This document shows positions 34,827-43,214 of a stretch of 64,000 nt of DNA, piece after piece (the first letter of the stretch is position 1; every line of letters starts with the position of its first letter). A program made the translations under genes and the position numbers. This DNA is from JADZAI01 sp047602465 (GTDB lineage Bacteria; Pseudomonadota; Alphaproteobacteria; Micropepsales; Micropepsaceae): NCBI GenBank assembly GCA_047602465.1, contig JASGHF010000002.1, forward strand, positions 62,001-126,000, given 5' to 3'. The notes below the pieces were generated by a model. The model was not told the origin of the DNA. It did no database searches and was given only the letters and a program-made list of their open reading frames with translations.

Positions 34827-35936
34827 ATGTCGTCGTTGCTCGAACCGCTCTTCACGCCCTTTCAGATCGGCAGGCTGAAGCTGCCCAACCGCTTCGCCAT
34901 GGCCCCGATGACGCGCTCCAAATCGCCGGAGCAGGTGCCGGGCGCGGATGTCGCCGCCTATTATCGCCGACGCACCGAAGGCGGCGTCGGCCTTCTCATC
35001 ACCGAGGGAACCTCGATCGACCACCCCGCCTCGGCCAACGATCCGGCGGTGCCGCGCTTCCATGGCGAGGATGCGCTCGGCGGATGGGCCAATGTCGTGA
35101 AAGAGGTGAAGGCCGCCGGCGGCCACATCGTGCCGCAGATCTGGCATGTCGGCACGATGCGCCGGCCCGGACAGGGCCGAAACCCGGAGGTCTCGCCCAT
35201 CGGCCCTTCGGGCCTGCTCAGGCCCGGCAAGAAGACCAGCGAACCTGCGACCGATGAAGAGGTCGCCGATCTCATCGCCAGCTATGGCCGCGCCGCCGCC
35301 GAGGCCGAACGGCTCGGCTTCGATGGCGTCGAGCTGCACGGCGCGCATGGCTATCTGATCGACCAGTTCTTCTGGGACGGCACCAACGAACGCACCGATG
35401 CGTATGGCGGCGACGTCCTTCAGCGCACGCGCTTCGCCGCCGATGCGGTGAGAGCCGTCCGTGCGGCGGTCTCGCCCGACTTCCCGGTGATCCTGCGCTG
35501 GTCGCAGTGGAAGCAGCAGGACTTCACCGCCCGCCTCGCCCCGACGCCGGAACTTCTGGAGGCCTTCCTTGAGCCGCTGGTCGATGCCGGAGTCGATGTC
35601 TTCCACTGCTCCACCCGCCGCTTCTGGGAGCCGGAATTCGACGGCTCCGACATGAATCTCGCGGGCTGGGTGAAGAAGCTGACCGGCAAGGCGACCATCA
35701 CGGTCGGCTCGGTCGGCCTCGACACCGACTTCATCACATCCTTCACGAAATCCGGCCACGGCAATGCGGGCGCGAACCTGAAAGGTCTGGTCGAACGCTT
35801 CGAGCGCGGCGAGTTCGATCTCGTCGCGGTCGGCCGCGCGCTGATCGCCAACCCGGACTGGGTCAACAAGGCGCGCGCCGGCCAGTTCGACCAGCTTGAG
35901 GCGTATGTCCCGGAGAAGCTGCAGACGCTGTTTTAG
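34827..35936 (+). CDS. Old-yellow-enzyme family NADH:flavin oxidoreductase
   Basis: This 369-residue FMN TIM-barrel enzyme reduces activated C=C bonds or nitro/peroxide compounds. LPNRFAMAPMTRSKS binds FMN, and GFDGVELHGAHGYLIDQFFWDGTNERTDAYGG carries the paired substrate-binding His residues. The C-terminal DLVAVGRALIANPDWVNK is the phosphate-binding block. The Thr in MAPMTR classifies it with OYE/NemA-like rather than YqjM-like enzymes by eye only. It stands alone, with a convergent TetR gene 20 bp after its stop. Confidence 0.88.
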   Translation: MSSLLEPLFTPFQIGRLKLPNRFAMAPMTRSKSPEQVPGADVAAYYRRRTEGGVGLLITEGTSIDHPASANDPAVPRFHGEDALGGWANVVKEVKAAGGHIVPQIWHVGTMRRPGQGRNPEVSPIGPSGLLRPGKKTSEPATDEEVADLIASYGRAAAEAERLGFDGVELHGAHGYLIDQFFWDGTNERTDAYGGDVLQRTRFAADAVRAVRAAVSPDFPVILRWSQWKQQDFTARLAPTPELLEAFLEPLVDAGVDVFHCSTRRFWEPEFDGSDMNLAGWVKKLTGKATITVGSVGLDTDFITSFTKSGHGNAGANLKGLVERFERGEFDLVAVGRALIANPDWVNKARAGQFDQLEAYVPEKLQTLF

Positions 35937-35956
35937 GGGGCGCGCGCCGCGCCCGC

Positions 35957-36547
35957 TCAGTCCAGCCCGCTCAGCACCGCGTCGACAAGCGCCTGCGTGT
36001 CCTTCAGGGTCCAGTCTCTGCGGCGATCGCGTATTTGCCAGGGATCGCGAACGGCGACGGTCGCCGCTTCGATCAAGGCCGCCGTCCGCCCCGGAGGGCG
36101 GGCGGTAAAATGTCCTTCGGTAAACGCAGCTTTCACGAGATTCAGCATGGCCGCACGCAACCGCGTGACATGGCCGCGAGGCGCCTCGGGGTTCGCAGCC
36201 GCCAGATTCAGATAGGCGGCGAAAAGCGCCTCGTCGGCATCGAGCTGCGCCCGCTTGATCGCATACTGCGCCACGATCATCGCGCGCAGCTTGACGATAC
36301 CCGGACCCGGTCCATCGGCGACAACGCCGACCGCCGTCTCCACCTTTTCAAACCAGCGATCCGCGACCGCCGCCATCAGCGCCGCCTTGCTGGGGAAAAA
36401 GCGATATGCATTGGATTGCGACATCCCGCACATCGCCGCCGCGTCCGACACGCTCGCCTTTGCGGAACCGTGCTTGAGGATCAGCGCTTCAATTGCGTCC
36501 AGCAGGCGCTTTCTCTCGGCTGCGGCATCGACGGGTCTGCGCGCCAT
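35957..36547 (-). CDS. TetR/AcrR-family transcriptional regulator
   Basis: This 196-residue repressor-type protein has an N-terminal HTH (ILKHGSAKASVSDAAAMCGMSQSNAYRFFPSKAALMAAV, about 18-56) and a helical ligand-binding C-terminal domain. It begins 2 bp after the stop of the isoprenylcysteine-methyltransferase-like gene, so the two form an operon. A long AT-rich palindrome just upstream of that operon is the obvious operator candidate and would give autoregulation. The ligand is unknown. Confidence 0.88.
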   Translation of the reverse strand: MARRPVDAAAERKRLLDAIEALILKHGSAKASVSDAAAMCGMSQSNAYRFFPSKAALMAAVADRWFEKVETAVGVVADGPGPGIVKLRAMIVAQYAIKRAQLDADEALFAAYLNLAAANPEAPRGHVTRLRAAMLNLVKAAFTEGHFTARPPGRTAALIEAATVAVRDPWQIRDRRRDWTLKDTQALVDAVLSGLD

Positions 36548-36549
36548 GG

Positions 36550-36993
36550 CTAGATCCAGCGCCTGACGCGCCTGGCGTATGCGTCGTACGCCTCCCCAAA
36601 GGTCCGGCGCATAACGCGCTCCTCGAACGGAATGTACCAGAGCGACGCCGCGGCGAAGAACATGGCGGGTCCGGCGAACGCCGAAGCCGCATTCATCGCC
36701 ACCGCCGCCCCTAGCAGAGCGATCAGAAACCCCAAATACATCGGATTGCGGGACCACGCGAACAGCCCCGTCTCCACAAGCACGTCCGGCGACCTGAACG
36801 TATGAATATTCGTGCCGCGCGCGCGAAACAGGCGCGAGCCGGACGCCGCCAGCGCCAGACCGCCGGCGGCGACAGCAACGCCTGCGAAATTCCAGGGCGG
36901 GCTGACGACGATTGCGACCGGCGCCAGCCAGGCCAGCACCGCCATGACCGAAATTGAAACCAGCACGAACAAAGGCGGGATCATCCACGACAT
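36550..36993 (-). CDS. Isoprenylcysteine/phospholipid methyltransferase-family membrane protein
   Basis: The 147-residue protein has about four membrane helices and the ICMT/PEMT C-terminal signature: VETGLFAWSRNPMYLGFLI and EERVMRRTFGEAYDAYARRVRRWI. Such proteins methylate lipids, prenylated thiols or unknown small molecules using SAM. Bacteria lack CaaX proteins, so the substrate here is open. It is the first gene of a two-gene operon with the TetR regulator. The operator-like palindrome is 13 bp before its start codon. Confidence 0.82.
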   Translation of the reverse strand: MSWMIPPLFVLVSISVMAVLAWLAPVAIVVSPPWNFAGVAVAAGGLALAASGSRLFRARGTNIHTFRSPDVLVETGLFAWSRNPMYLGFLIALLGAAVAMNAASAFAGPAMFFAAASLWYIPFEERVMRRTFGEAYDAYARRVRRWI

Positions 36994-37005
36994 GGCCGGC
37001 GCTCC

Positions 37006-37037
37006 ATAAATGATAATTTTTATCTATTATCATTTAT
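37006..37037. promoter_or_regulatory. AT-rich inverted repeat, probable TetR operator
   Basis: ATAAATGATAA and TTATCATTTAT are perfect 11-bp arms with a 10-bp spacer, starting 13 bp from the methyltransferase ATG. It stands out in a GC-rich neighbourhood. A bound TetR would block the promoter or the ribosome site of the methyltransferase-TetR operon. Confidence 0.7.
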
Positions 37038-37067
37038 TTCGGATGGCAACCGGCATCGTCGATGGGG

Positions 37068-38276
37068 CTAGACCGCTCCCTTCATCAGCGCCTCGGCCGC
37101 CGCGTGATAGGCCGGCAGCACGAGATGATCGGTCGCCGTGTTCGCGGCGATCGAGTGCGAGCCGAGGCGCGAGATCACCATCTCCGCCCTGGGATCGATA
37201 TAGATGTTCTGCCCGTAGATGCCGCGCGCCATGTAGGCGCCGTGCGCGTTGTTCGAGACCCACCACATATTCCGGTAGGCCCAGCCCGGCAGCGTCACGT
37301 AACCGGCCGGCTTGAACGCCTCGGCCGATCCGTTGAAGCGGATATCGTCGACGACCGCCTTCGGCACCACGCCGCCGCCATCGTTCCGCATCATCTCGCC
37401 GAAGCGTGCCAGATCGCGCAGCGTCGCGTTGAGTCCGCCGCCGCCGACTTCGGTGCCCACCACGTCGATGTTGAAATAGGCGTCTTCCTCGGCGCCGATC
37501 CGGCTCCAGATGCGGTCGGAGAGAACGGTCGCGAGATCGCGGCCCTCGACGCGCTTGATGATCCAGCCCAGCACCTCGGTGCTGACGGTCTTGTAGGCGA
37601 AGGCTTCGCCGTGCGGGCCTTCCTGTTCGAGATTTTTCAGGAAGTCGTAGAGCGTGTCCGGCCCGGCATAGTCCCTGCCCCGCGCCATCATCCCGCCGGC
37701 CCGGCCATAGTCCCAGACCTCGGCCTTGGGGTCGGCGTAGTTCTCCGAATATCTGACGCCGATCCGCATATCCATGACGTCGCGCACCGTCGCGGTGTCA
37801 TAGGCCGTGCCCGCCATCTCGGGCAGGTAGTGCGGCACGCGCCTGGTTTCGTCGAGCCTGCCTTCATGCACCAGGATCTGCGCCAGCAGACCGACGAACG
37901 ACTTCGTCACCGACATGACGAGATGCGGCTGGTGCGGCTCCGTCGCGCCCCAATAGCGCTCATAGACGACCTGCCCCTTGTGCAGCACGCACAGCCCGTC
38001 GGTATGGATCGACGCGAACGCATCGGCCCAGTCCGTCTTCTCGCCCGTCAGCGCCGTGAACGGCAGTTTGTCCAGCGCCGCCGCACGGCCCGCAGGCAGC
38101 GGTGATGGCGACGGCGCGCGCCGCACCCGCTTGGTCGGGACCAGTTCGCGATAGTGGTTCATCGCCCAGCGCAGCCTCGGGAACTGGGCCGCATTCGGGT
38201 CGTCGAAACGCACCTGCAATTCGGGAGGCGGGGGAAATCCCTGCATCCACCGCTTCGGATCGTTGGTGTCCGGCAT
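37068..38276 (-). CDS. Serine hydrolase of the beta-lactamase (class C/esterase) family
   Basis: The 402-residue protein has the nucleophile motif SVTKS (SxxK) and a later Tyr-containing VRYSENY block that fits YxN, with GGGGLNATLRDLARFGEMM and GIYGQNIYIDP near the C-terminus. This group contains esterases and D-aminopeptidases more often than true beta-lactamases. No signal peptide is seen with the chosen start ATG 38276 (AGGGGGAGCG upstream), so it is probably cytosolic and not a resistance enzyme. Divergent from the PadR operon. Confidence 0.85.
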   Translation of the reverse strand: MPDTNDPKRWMQGFPPPPELQVRFDDPNAAQFPRLRWAMNHYRELVPTKRVRRAPSPSPLPAGRAAALDKLPFTALTGEKTDWADAFASIHTDGLCVLHKGQVVYERYWGATEPHQPHLVMSVTKSFVGLLAQILVHEGRLDETRRVPHYLPEMAGTAYDTATVRDVMDMRIGVRYSENYADPKAEVWDYGRAGGMMARGRDYAGPDTLYDFLKNLEQEGPHGEAFAYKTVSTEVLGWIIKRVEGRDLATVLSDRIWSRIGAEEDAYFNIDVVGTEVGGGGLNATLRDLARFGEMMRNDGGGVVPKAVVDDIRFNGSAEAFKPAGYVTLPGWAYRNMWWVSNNAHGAYMARGIYGQNIYIDPRAEMVISRLGSHSIAANTATDHLVLPAYHAAAEALMKGAV

Positions 38277-38360
38277 GTCGCTCCCCCTGTCGATATGTTT
38301 GAGACAACCGAACACGGCAGCGCCGAAGGCACAATGACGGAGGCGTGATCGCCACATCCG

Positions 38361-38397
38361 TTGATACCTAGCGACACATAGTATAGTGACGCTGTGT
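38361..38397 (+). promoter_or_regulatory. PadR operon promoter/operator
   Basis: TTGATA (38361-38366) and TATAGT (38382-38387) are a possible -35/-10 pair with a short 15-bp spacer. ACACA and TGTGT arms (38374-38378, 38393-38397) flank the -10 and abut the PadR start codon. This is the usual place for an autoregulating PadR site. Confidence 0.4.
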
Positions 38398-38736
38398 ATG
38401 GATGCGGAAATGCTCAAAGGGCACCTCGATGCCCTCGTCCTTGCGGCGCTGGAAGGCGGGCCGACGCATGGCTACGCGATCATCGAGGCGATCCGGGTCC
38501 GCAGCCGCAACATGTTCGACCTGCCGGAAGGCACGGTCTATCCGGCGCTGCACCGGCTTGAGAAAGCCGGCCTTCTGAAAAGCGCCTGGGTCACGCCCGA
38601 AGGCGGCCGCAAGCGCCGCGTCTATGAACTGACGAAGAAGGGCAAGGACGGCCTCGGCGAACGCCGCGCCGCCTGGACGCGCTTCGCCGCCGCCGTCGAA
38701 GAGAGCCTTACGGGACGTTCGCCATGGCCGGCGTGA
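38398..38736 (+). CDS. PadR-family transcriptional regulator
   Basis: The 112-residue winged-helix protein matches PadR: LKGHLDALVLAALEGGPTHGYAI, LPEGTVYPALHRLEKAGLLKS and RKRRVYELTKKG. ATG 38398 is chosen. A GTG 12 bp upstream would put the start inside the operator-like repeat. It overlaps the next gene by 13 bp, a common PadR/HAAS-type pairing in which the second product is a membrane protein controlled with the regulator. Confidence 0.9.
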   Translation: MDAEMLKGHLDALVLAALEGGPTHGYAIIEAIRVRSRNMFDLPEGTVYPALHRLEKAGLLKSAWVTPEGGRKRRVYELTKKGKDGLGERRAAWTRFAAAVEESLTGRSPWPA

Positions 38737-39365
38737 TCGACAGCTATCTGTGCGAGCTGGACCGCCGCCTGGCCTTCGACCGGGCGCTGGGCGCGCGTGT
38801 CTGCGCCGAGGTCGAAGACCATCTGCGCGAAGCCGCCGCTGCGCATCCCGGCCATTCCGACGACGAGGCCGAACGCCGCGCCGTCGAACGCTTCGGCCCC
38901 GCGCGCGAGATCGCCGCCCGTTTCGCGGACGACATTCTCGCCGGAACGGCGCGGTGGACCTGGTACAGCCTGACCACAGCCGTGGCCTGCGCCCTGCTGG
39001 CGATGCGGCTGAGGCGCATGCTGCTCGACGACGCAGCCTTCAGCGCGGCCCCCCTCGCCGCCTTCCTCGACCGCTATGCCTTTATCGCCGCCATCGTCTG
39101 CGGCATTGCAGCCTGCCTTGTCTGGCGCGCGGCGCTGCGGAGCGGCGGCGCCGTCCACGCCCGCCTGCCCGCCCGGCTGGCGCTCGGGGCGTTCGCCGGG
39201 CTGGCGCTCTCCATCGCCGGCGGCGCCTTCATCGCCGCTGCACAGCCCTCGCCGCCGACGCTGGCCGCCTTCCTGCTTGAGATCGCCATGGCCGGATGGC
39301 TCGCGCTCCAGGCCGTCACGCTTCGACGGCGCACCGGCGCCGCGCTGAAAGCCCTCGCTCCCTAA
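38724..39365 (+). CDS. PadR-associated membrane protein (HAAS-like N-terminus)
   Basis: The 213-residue protein has a helical N-terminal domain (SYLCELDRRLAFDRALGARVCAEVEDHLREAAA...RFGPAREIAARFADD), the pattern of HAAS/permease-prefix domains next to PadR genes, followed by four or so membrane helices. Its start lies inside the PadR gene. The role is unknown; such pairs often respond to envelope stress. Confidence 0.7.
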   Translation: MAGVIDSYLCELDRRLAFDRALGARVCAEVEDHLREAAAAHPGHSDDEAERRAVERFGPAREIAARFADDILAGTARWTWYSLTTAVACALLAMRLRRMLLDDAAFSAAPLAAFLDRYAFIAAIVCGIAACLVWRAALRSGGAVHARLPARLALGAFAGLALSIAGGAFIAAAQPSPPTLAAFLLEIAMAGWLALQAVTLRRRTGAALKALAP

Positions 39366-39377
39366 AGGATATCTCCG

Positions 39378-40004
39378 ATGACCGATCTGACCAGCGGCCG
39401 CGCCCGCGGCTGGACCCTTGCGCTTGTCTGCATCACAGCCCTCGTTCTTGGCGCCGTCGCCATCTACGCCGCCTATGACGGCTCCATCGACGGCGTGCGG
39501 CGGGTCATCCGCGTGACGGCGCACACCTCGCTTGCCTTCTTTCTGCCCGCCTTCATGGCCTCGGCCCTGTGGCGGCTCAAACCATCGCCGGCGACCGCCT
39601 GGCTCGTGCGCCACCGCCGCGAACTGGGCGTGACCTTCGCCGCCTCGCACATCATCCACGGCGCGGCGATCGTCACCCTCGCCGTCCGCGACCCGGCGCT
39701 GTTCTGGCAGTTAAGCTCAATCGGGAACATCGCGGCGGGCGGCAGCGCCTATGTCTTCATTCTGGCGATGCTGGTGACCTCGTTCGACGGGCCGCGCCGC
39801 GCGATCGGCCCCAAAGCCTGGAACCGGCTTCACAAGGCCGGCGCCTGGTATATCTGGATCAGCTTCATCGCGACCAACGGCAAGCGGATCGGTACCGGCC
39901 CCGGCTTCTATGTCACCGTCGCGATCCTGTTGATTGCAGGGGCCGTGCGCCTCGCGGCCTGGATGAAGGCCCGGCGCATTGAGCCGGAGCGCGCTGAGGC
40001 CTAA
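39378..40004 (+). CDS. Ferric-reductase-like haem-b membrane protein
   Basis: The 208-residue protein has about six membrane helices. Histidines in RVTAHTSLAFFLPAFMASALW, FAASHIIHGAAIVTL and LHKAGAWYIWISFIATNG fall where the ferric-reductase-like (FRD/MsrQ-type) domain binds two haems. It lacks a flavin domain. It follows the PadR-associated gene by 12 bp, so it is probably in that operon. The electron acceptor is unknown. Confidence 0.75.
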   Translation: MTDLTSGRARGWTLALVCITALVLGAVAIYAAYDGSIDGVRRVIRVTAHTSLAFFLPAFMASALWRLKPSPATAWLVRHRRELGVTFAASHIIHGAAIVTLAVRDPALFWQLSSIGNIAAGGSAYVFILAMLVTSFDGPRRAIGPKAWNRLHKAGAWYIWISFIATNGKRIGTGPGFYVTVAILLIAGAVRLAAWMKARRIEPERAEA

Positions 40005-40013
40005 TATGGCCGC

Positions 40014-40547
40014 ATGGCCAAGGACTGGATGAACTACGAGCAGATGGCGCAGGACGCCCTTCGGGGCGTGGTGAGGATGGCGCTCGAGCGTGTCGCCAGG
40101 CAGGGCCTGCCCGGCGACCACCATTTCTACATCACCTTCGAAAGCCGCCATCCGGGCGTCGTGATGTCGGACTGGCTGAAGGAGCGTTACCCCGAAGAGA
40201 TGACCATCGTCGTCCAGCACCAGTTCTGGGGACTGAACGTGCGGCCGGACTCGTTCGACATCTCGCTCTCGTTCCACAAGGTCGGCGAACAGCTGACCGT
40301 CCCCTTCGAGGCCGTGAAGGCGTTCTTCGACCCCAGCGTGCAGTTCATGCTGCAGTTCAAGCCGGTGACCGGTCAAAGCCCGAAAAAGCCTGCAGGCTCC
40401 ACCGAACAGAGCGTGCTTCAGCCGATGAAGGCCGCGCCGAAGACCGAGCCGGCCAGCGAGGCATCCACCGACGGCGACGGCGACAAGCCGAAAGATCCCG
40501 CTGGCGGCGGCGAAGTCGTCAGTCTCGACAAGTTCCGCAAGAAATAG
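40014..40547 (+). CDS. sspB: Alpha-type SspB, ClpXP protease adaptor
   Basis: The 177-residue adaptor delivers ssrA-tagged proteins to ClpXP. The folded core (1-120) carries MAQDALRGVVRMALERVA, HHFYITFESRHPGVVMSDWLKERYP and LNVRPDSFDISLSFHKVGEQLTVPFEAVKAFFDPS. A disordered Pro/Lys/Asp linker ends in the ClpX-binding tail VVSLDKFRKK. It fits the tmRNA tag found elsewhere in this window. It begins 9 bp after the preceding stop. Confidence 0.92.
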   Translation: MAKDWMNYEQMAQDALRGVVRMALERVARQGLPGDHHFYITFESRHPGVVMSDWLKERYPEEMTIVVQHQFWGLNVRPDSFDISLSFHKVGEQLTVPFEAVKAFFDPSVQFMLQFKPVTGQSPKKPAGSTEQSVLQPMKAAPKTEPASEASTDGDGDKPKDPAGGGEVVSLDKFRKK

Positions 40548-40556
40548 GTCCGATCC

Positions 40557-41555
40557 ATGCGTCTGCTCGCCGCTCTCGCCACGGCCACCATTCTGGCTGC
40601 CCCGGCCCATGCCGAGCCGAAGACGTTCAAGGACTGGATCGCCGGCTGCGACAACACGCTGGCCTGCACCGCGATCGGCACGACCAGGGAAGATGGCGAG
40701 CCTGTCGGCTATATCCGCCTCACCCGCGCGGCCGGCCCTGACGCTGCGCCGGCCGCGCGCGTCGTCGTCTATGCCGGCGAGACGGACGGCACGCTGAGCA
40801 TAACGATCGACGGCAAGACCTTCGGCAAACCCCTGACGGCCGTGTCCGACGGCGCTTATATCCGCGTCGATCTGGATGCGGCGCAGTCGGCGGCCTTCAT
40901 CGCCGCCATCGCGAACGCCAAATCCGTGAAACTGGAAAGCACCGACAAGCTGGTCGAGACCGCGACGGTGTCGCTCGACGGTTCGTCCGCTGCGCTGCGC
41001 TATATCGACGCCGAACAGAAACGCGATGGCGGCGTCACGGCGCTGGTGGCGAAGGGCGACAAGCCGGCCAGCGCGGTGCCCGCCGCCCCCGCCCTGCCCG
41101 TCGTCAAGGCAAAGCCGATCAAGCCCGTCGAAACCGCGCTGGCCCCGCCCGCCGGGCTTCCCGAGGCCGACACCGATATGTGCGGCAAGGCCAGCAGCGA
41201 GCCGGTCGTCTACGATCTCGGTGACGGCGACAGCCTCTGGGGCGTCTGCGTTGCCGCAGGCGCCTATAATTACAGCTACGAGTTCTACCTCGCCGGCAAA
41301 AACGGCAAGGCGGCCAACCTGCCGGCCGGCGCCGAAGGCGGCGATACGCTGAGCCTCACCAATCCCTATCTCGGCGAAGACCGACGCACGCTGGAGAGCT
41401 TCGGCAAGGGCCGCGGCGTCGGTGATTGCGGCATCGCGGAAAGCTTCGCCTGGGACGGCAAGACCCTTCAGCGCACCGCCTACACCTCGATGGACACATG
41501 CCGGGGCGTGTCGTCCGAAGACTGGATCGTCACCTACCGCGCCAAGGTCGAGTAG
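40557..41555 (+). CDS. DUF1176 secreted protein
   Basis: The 332-residue protein has a signal peptide (MRLLAALATATILAAPAHA) and the DUF1176 pattern FKDWIAGCDNTLACTAIGT with paired Cys, then a middle beta domain and C-terminal blocks with further Cys (DMCGKAS, GVGDCGIAESFAWDG, DTCRGVSSEDWIVTYRA). Disulphides and a periplasmic location are likely. DUF1176 has no assigned function. Nine bases separate it from sspB. Confidence 0.8.
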   Translation: MRLLAALATATILAAPAHAEPKTFKDWIAGCDNTLACTAIGTTREDGEPVGYIRLTRAAGPDAAPAARVVVYAGETDGTLSITIDGKTFGKPLTAVSDGAYIRVDLDAAQSAAFIAAIANAKSVKLESTDKLVETATVSLDGSSAALRYIDAEQKRDGGVTALVAKGDKPASAVPAAPALPVVKAKPIKPVETALAPPAGLPEADTDMCGKASSEPVVYDLGDGDSLWGVCVAAGAYNYSYEFYLAGKNGKAANLPAGAEGGDTLSLTNPYLGEDRRTLESFGKGRGVGDCGIAESFAWDGKTLQRTAYTSMDTCRGVSSEDWIVTYRAKVE

Positions 41556-41597
41556 CGGGCGCCGCCATCGGCCCGCCGGTAACCGCCGCGGCCTTGT

Positions 41598-41622
41598 AAA
41601 TAGATAGGACTGCTATATATCT
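41598..41622. promoter_or_regulatory. Imperfect AT-rich palindrome, probable MarR operator
   Basis: AAATAGATAG and CTATATATCT match at 8 of 10 inverted positions around GACTG, ending 5 bp before the MarR ATG. MarR proteins usually bind such sites in their own promoters. Confidence 0.55.
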
Positions 41623-41627
41623 GGGCC

Positions 41628-42308
41628 ATGACCGCTTCGTCATCGCCCGATATCCACATCGCCGCCGGCCTCGGCCGCATCGGCGCAGCCCTGCGCGCCG
41701 ACGCCTGGCAGCGCGCGGAAATCGCGGGCGTCACGCCGACACAGGCGCAGATCCTCGCCCATCTCGCATCACGCGGCCCGGCCCGCATCGGCGCGCTCGC
41801 GGCGGCGTTGTCGGTGACGCAGCCGACCGCCAGCGATGCCGTGGCCGCGCTGGTGCGCAAATCGCTTGTCGAGAAACGCCCCGACCCCGCCGATGCGCGC
41901 GCGACGCGGCTTCACCTGACCGGTCAGGGACTGGCCGCCGCGACTGCCGCCGCGACACTGCCTGAGCAGATGCGCGCGGCGATCGGCGCGCTCGACGAGG
42001 CTGAACAGGCCGGCCTGCTGAAAAGCTTGTCGAAAATGATCCGCACGCTTCAGCACGCCGGAACAATCGATCCGCAGCGCCTGTGCGTTAGCTGCGCCTA
42101 CTTTCGTCCCAACCTTCATGCCGATGCGGCCAGGCCGCATCACTGCGCTTTCGTGGACGCTGCGTTCGGCGACGCCGCCTTGCGGCTCGACTGCAGCGAC
42201 CATGTCGAGGCCGGTGCGGCGGACCAGGCCGAACGCTGGTCCCGCTTCACCACCGACCCGGCCTCAAAAACGGACGCCCCGCTCGCGGCAACGAACGGGA
42301 CGCCCTGA
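41628..42308 (+). CDS. MarR-family regulator with C-terminal four-cysteine motif
   Basis: The 226-residue protein has a MarR winged helix (VTPTQAQILAHLASRGPARIGALAAALSVTQPTASDAVAALVRKSLVEKRPDPADAR, 35-91). Unlike ordinary MarR proteins of about 150 residues it continues with a Cys-rich tail: Cys153 and Cys156 (LCVSCAYF), Cys173 (PHHCAF) and Cys189 (RLDCSDH). The spacing C-x2-C-x16-C-x15-C could bind Zn or an Fe-S cluster, or act as a thiol switch. The next two genes encode CxxC proteins and are translationally linked, suggesting a redox- or metal-responsive operon. A palindrome overlaps its translation start region. Confidence 0.85.
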   Translation: MTASSSPDIHIAAGLGRIGAALRADAWQRAEIAGVTPTQAQILAHLASRGPARIGALAAALSVTQPTASDAVAALVRKSLVEKRPDPADARATRLHLTGQGLAAATAAATLPEQMRAAIGALDEAEQAGLLKSLSKMIRTLQHAGTIDPQRLCVSCAYFRPNLHADAARPHHCAFVDAAFGDAALRLDCSDHVEAGAADQAERWSRFTTDPASKTDAPLAATNGTP

Positions 42309-42349
42309 TGCCAACCCCTCTCCTGCACGGAAAAAGGAAGCAAGAGATC

Positions 42350-42598
42350 ATGACACAGAAAGCCATCTTCTACCACGCGGGCTGTCCGGTCTGCGTGGAC
42401 GCGGAACAGAGCCTCGCCCATCTGCTCGATCCGGCGAAGGCGAGCGTCGAGATCGTCCATCTGGGCGACCAGTCCGGCCGTATCGCGGAAGCCGAAGCCG
42501 CCGGCGTCGTGTCCGTTCCCGCTCTGGTGATCGACGGTCAGCCGTTCCACATCAATTTCGGCGCCTCGATCGCCGATCTGAAAGGCGGCGCGGCATGA
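42350..42598 (+). CDS. Glutaredoxin/thioredoxin-like small protein
   Basis: The 82-residue single-domain protein starts IFYHAGCPVCVDAEQSL, giving a CPVC redox motif in the thioredoxin-fold position, and ends with the cis-Pro region VSVPALVIDGQPFHINFG. The start is set at ATG 42350, after an AGGAAGCAAGAG stretch; an ATG at 42308 overlapping the MarR stop would add 14 residues without similarity. It overlaps the next gene by ATGA. Likely a thiol-disulphide carrier in the MarR operon. Confidence 0.8.
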   Translation: MTQKAIFYHAGCPVCVDAEQSLAHLLDPAKASVEIVHLGDQSGRIAEAEAAGVVSVPALVIDGQPFHINFGASIADLKGGAA

Positions 42599-43152
42599 GC
42601 CAGACCCTCCGCGCGGCGCCGCCTATCGACGCCGTCACATGGTTCAACACGCCCGCGCCGCTGTCGCTGGAGGCGCTGCGCGGACGGGTCGTCGTCATCG
42701 AATCGTTCCAGATGCTGTGCCCCGGCTGCGTCAGCAACGGCCTGCCCCAGGCGACGCGCATTTTCGAGACGTTCCGGCGCGAGGATGTCGCGGTGATCGG
42801 GCTGCACACGGTGTTCGAACATCACGCCGCGCAGACCCCGGTTTCGCTGGAGGCGTTCCTGCACGAATACCGCATCCCCTTCCCGGTCGGCGTCGACGCG
42901 CCCGGCGAGGCGGGCGGCCCGTCCGTGACGATGACGCGGTACGGCATGCGCGGCACGCCGACGCTCACATTGATCGACCGCCAGGGCCGGTTGCGCGCGC
43001 AGCATTTCGGCCATGTCTCCGATCTGCGCCTCGGGGCCGAGATCATGGCCCTGATCGGCGAAACCGCGCCGGCCGGCCAGGGCGACGCCGCAGAGGACGG
43101 GCCTGCAGAGCCTGAAGGCGTCTGTACGGCCGAAGGCCGCGCCATCGCCTGA
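42595..43152 (+). CDS. TlpA/peroxiredoxin-like redoxin
   Basis: The 185-residue protein has a thioredoxin fold with the active motif MLCPGCVSNGLPQ (Cys42, Cys45), then AVIGLHTVFEHH and a cis-Pro block GMRGTPTLTLIDRQGRL. There is no signal peptide or membrane anchor, so it is probably cytosolic, unlike classical TlpA. The C-terminus carries an extra acidic tail with one Cys. It overlaps the previous gene by 4 bp; a 13-bp-stem hairpin follows its stop. Confidence 0.82.
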   Translation: MSQTLRAAPPIDAVTWFNTPAPLSLEALRGRVVVIESFQMLCPGCVSNGLPQATRIFETFRREDVAVIGLHTVFEHHAAQTPVSLEAFLHEYRIPFPVGVDAPGEAGGPSVTMTRYGMRGTPTLTLIDRQGRLRAQHFGHVSDLRLGAEIMALIGETAPAGQGDAAEDGPAEPEGVCTAEGRAIA

Positions 43153-43160
43153 CGGATGAC

Positions 43161-43199
43161 TTTCGCGCGCGGCTGACCTATGCACGGCCGCGCGCGAAA
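43161..43199 (+). terminator. 13-bp hairpin ending the MarR-thiol operon
   Basis: TTTCGCGCGCGGC and GCCGCGCGCGAAA pair perfectly around a 13-nt loop, 9 bp after the redoxin stop and 16 bp before fumC. No long U-tract is present. Confidence 0.55.
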
Positions 43200-43214
43200 C
43201 CAGCCGAGGGCCAC

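Noticed and set aside
37068..38276. Beta-lactam resistance gene
   Set aside because: The SxxK hydrolase lacks a signal peptide and resembles esterase-type members, so resistance is not supported.
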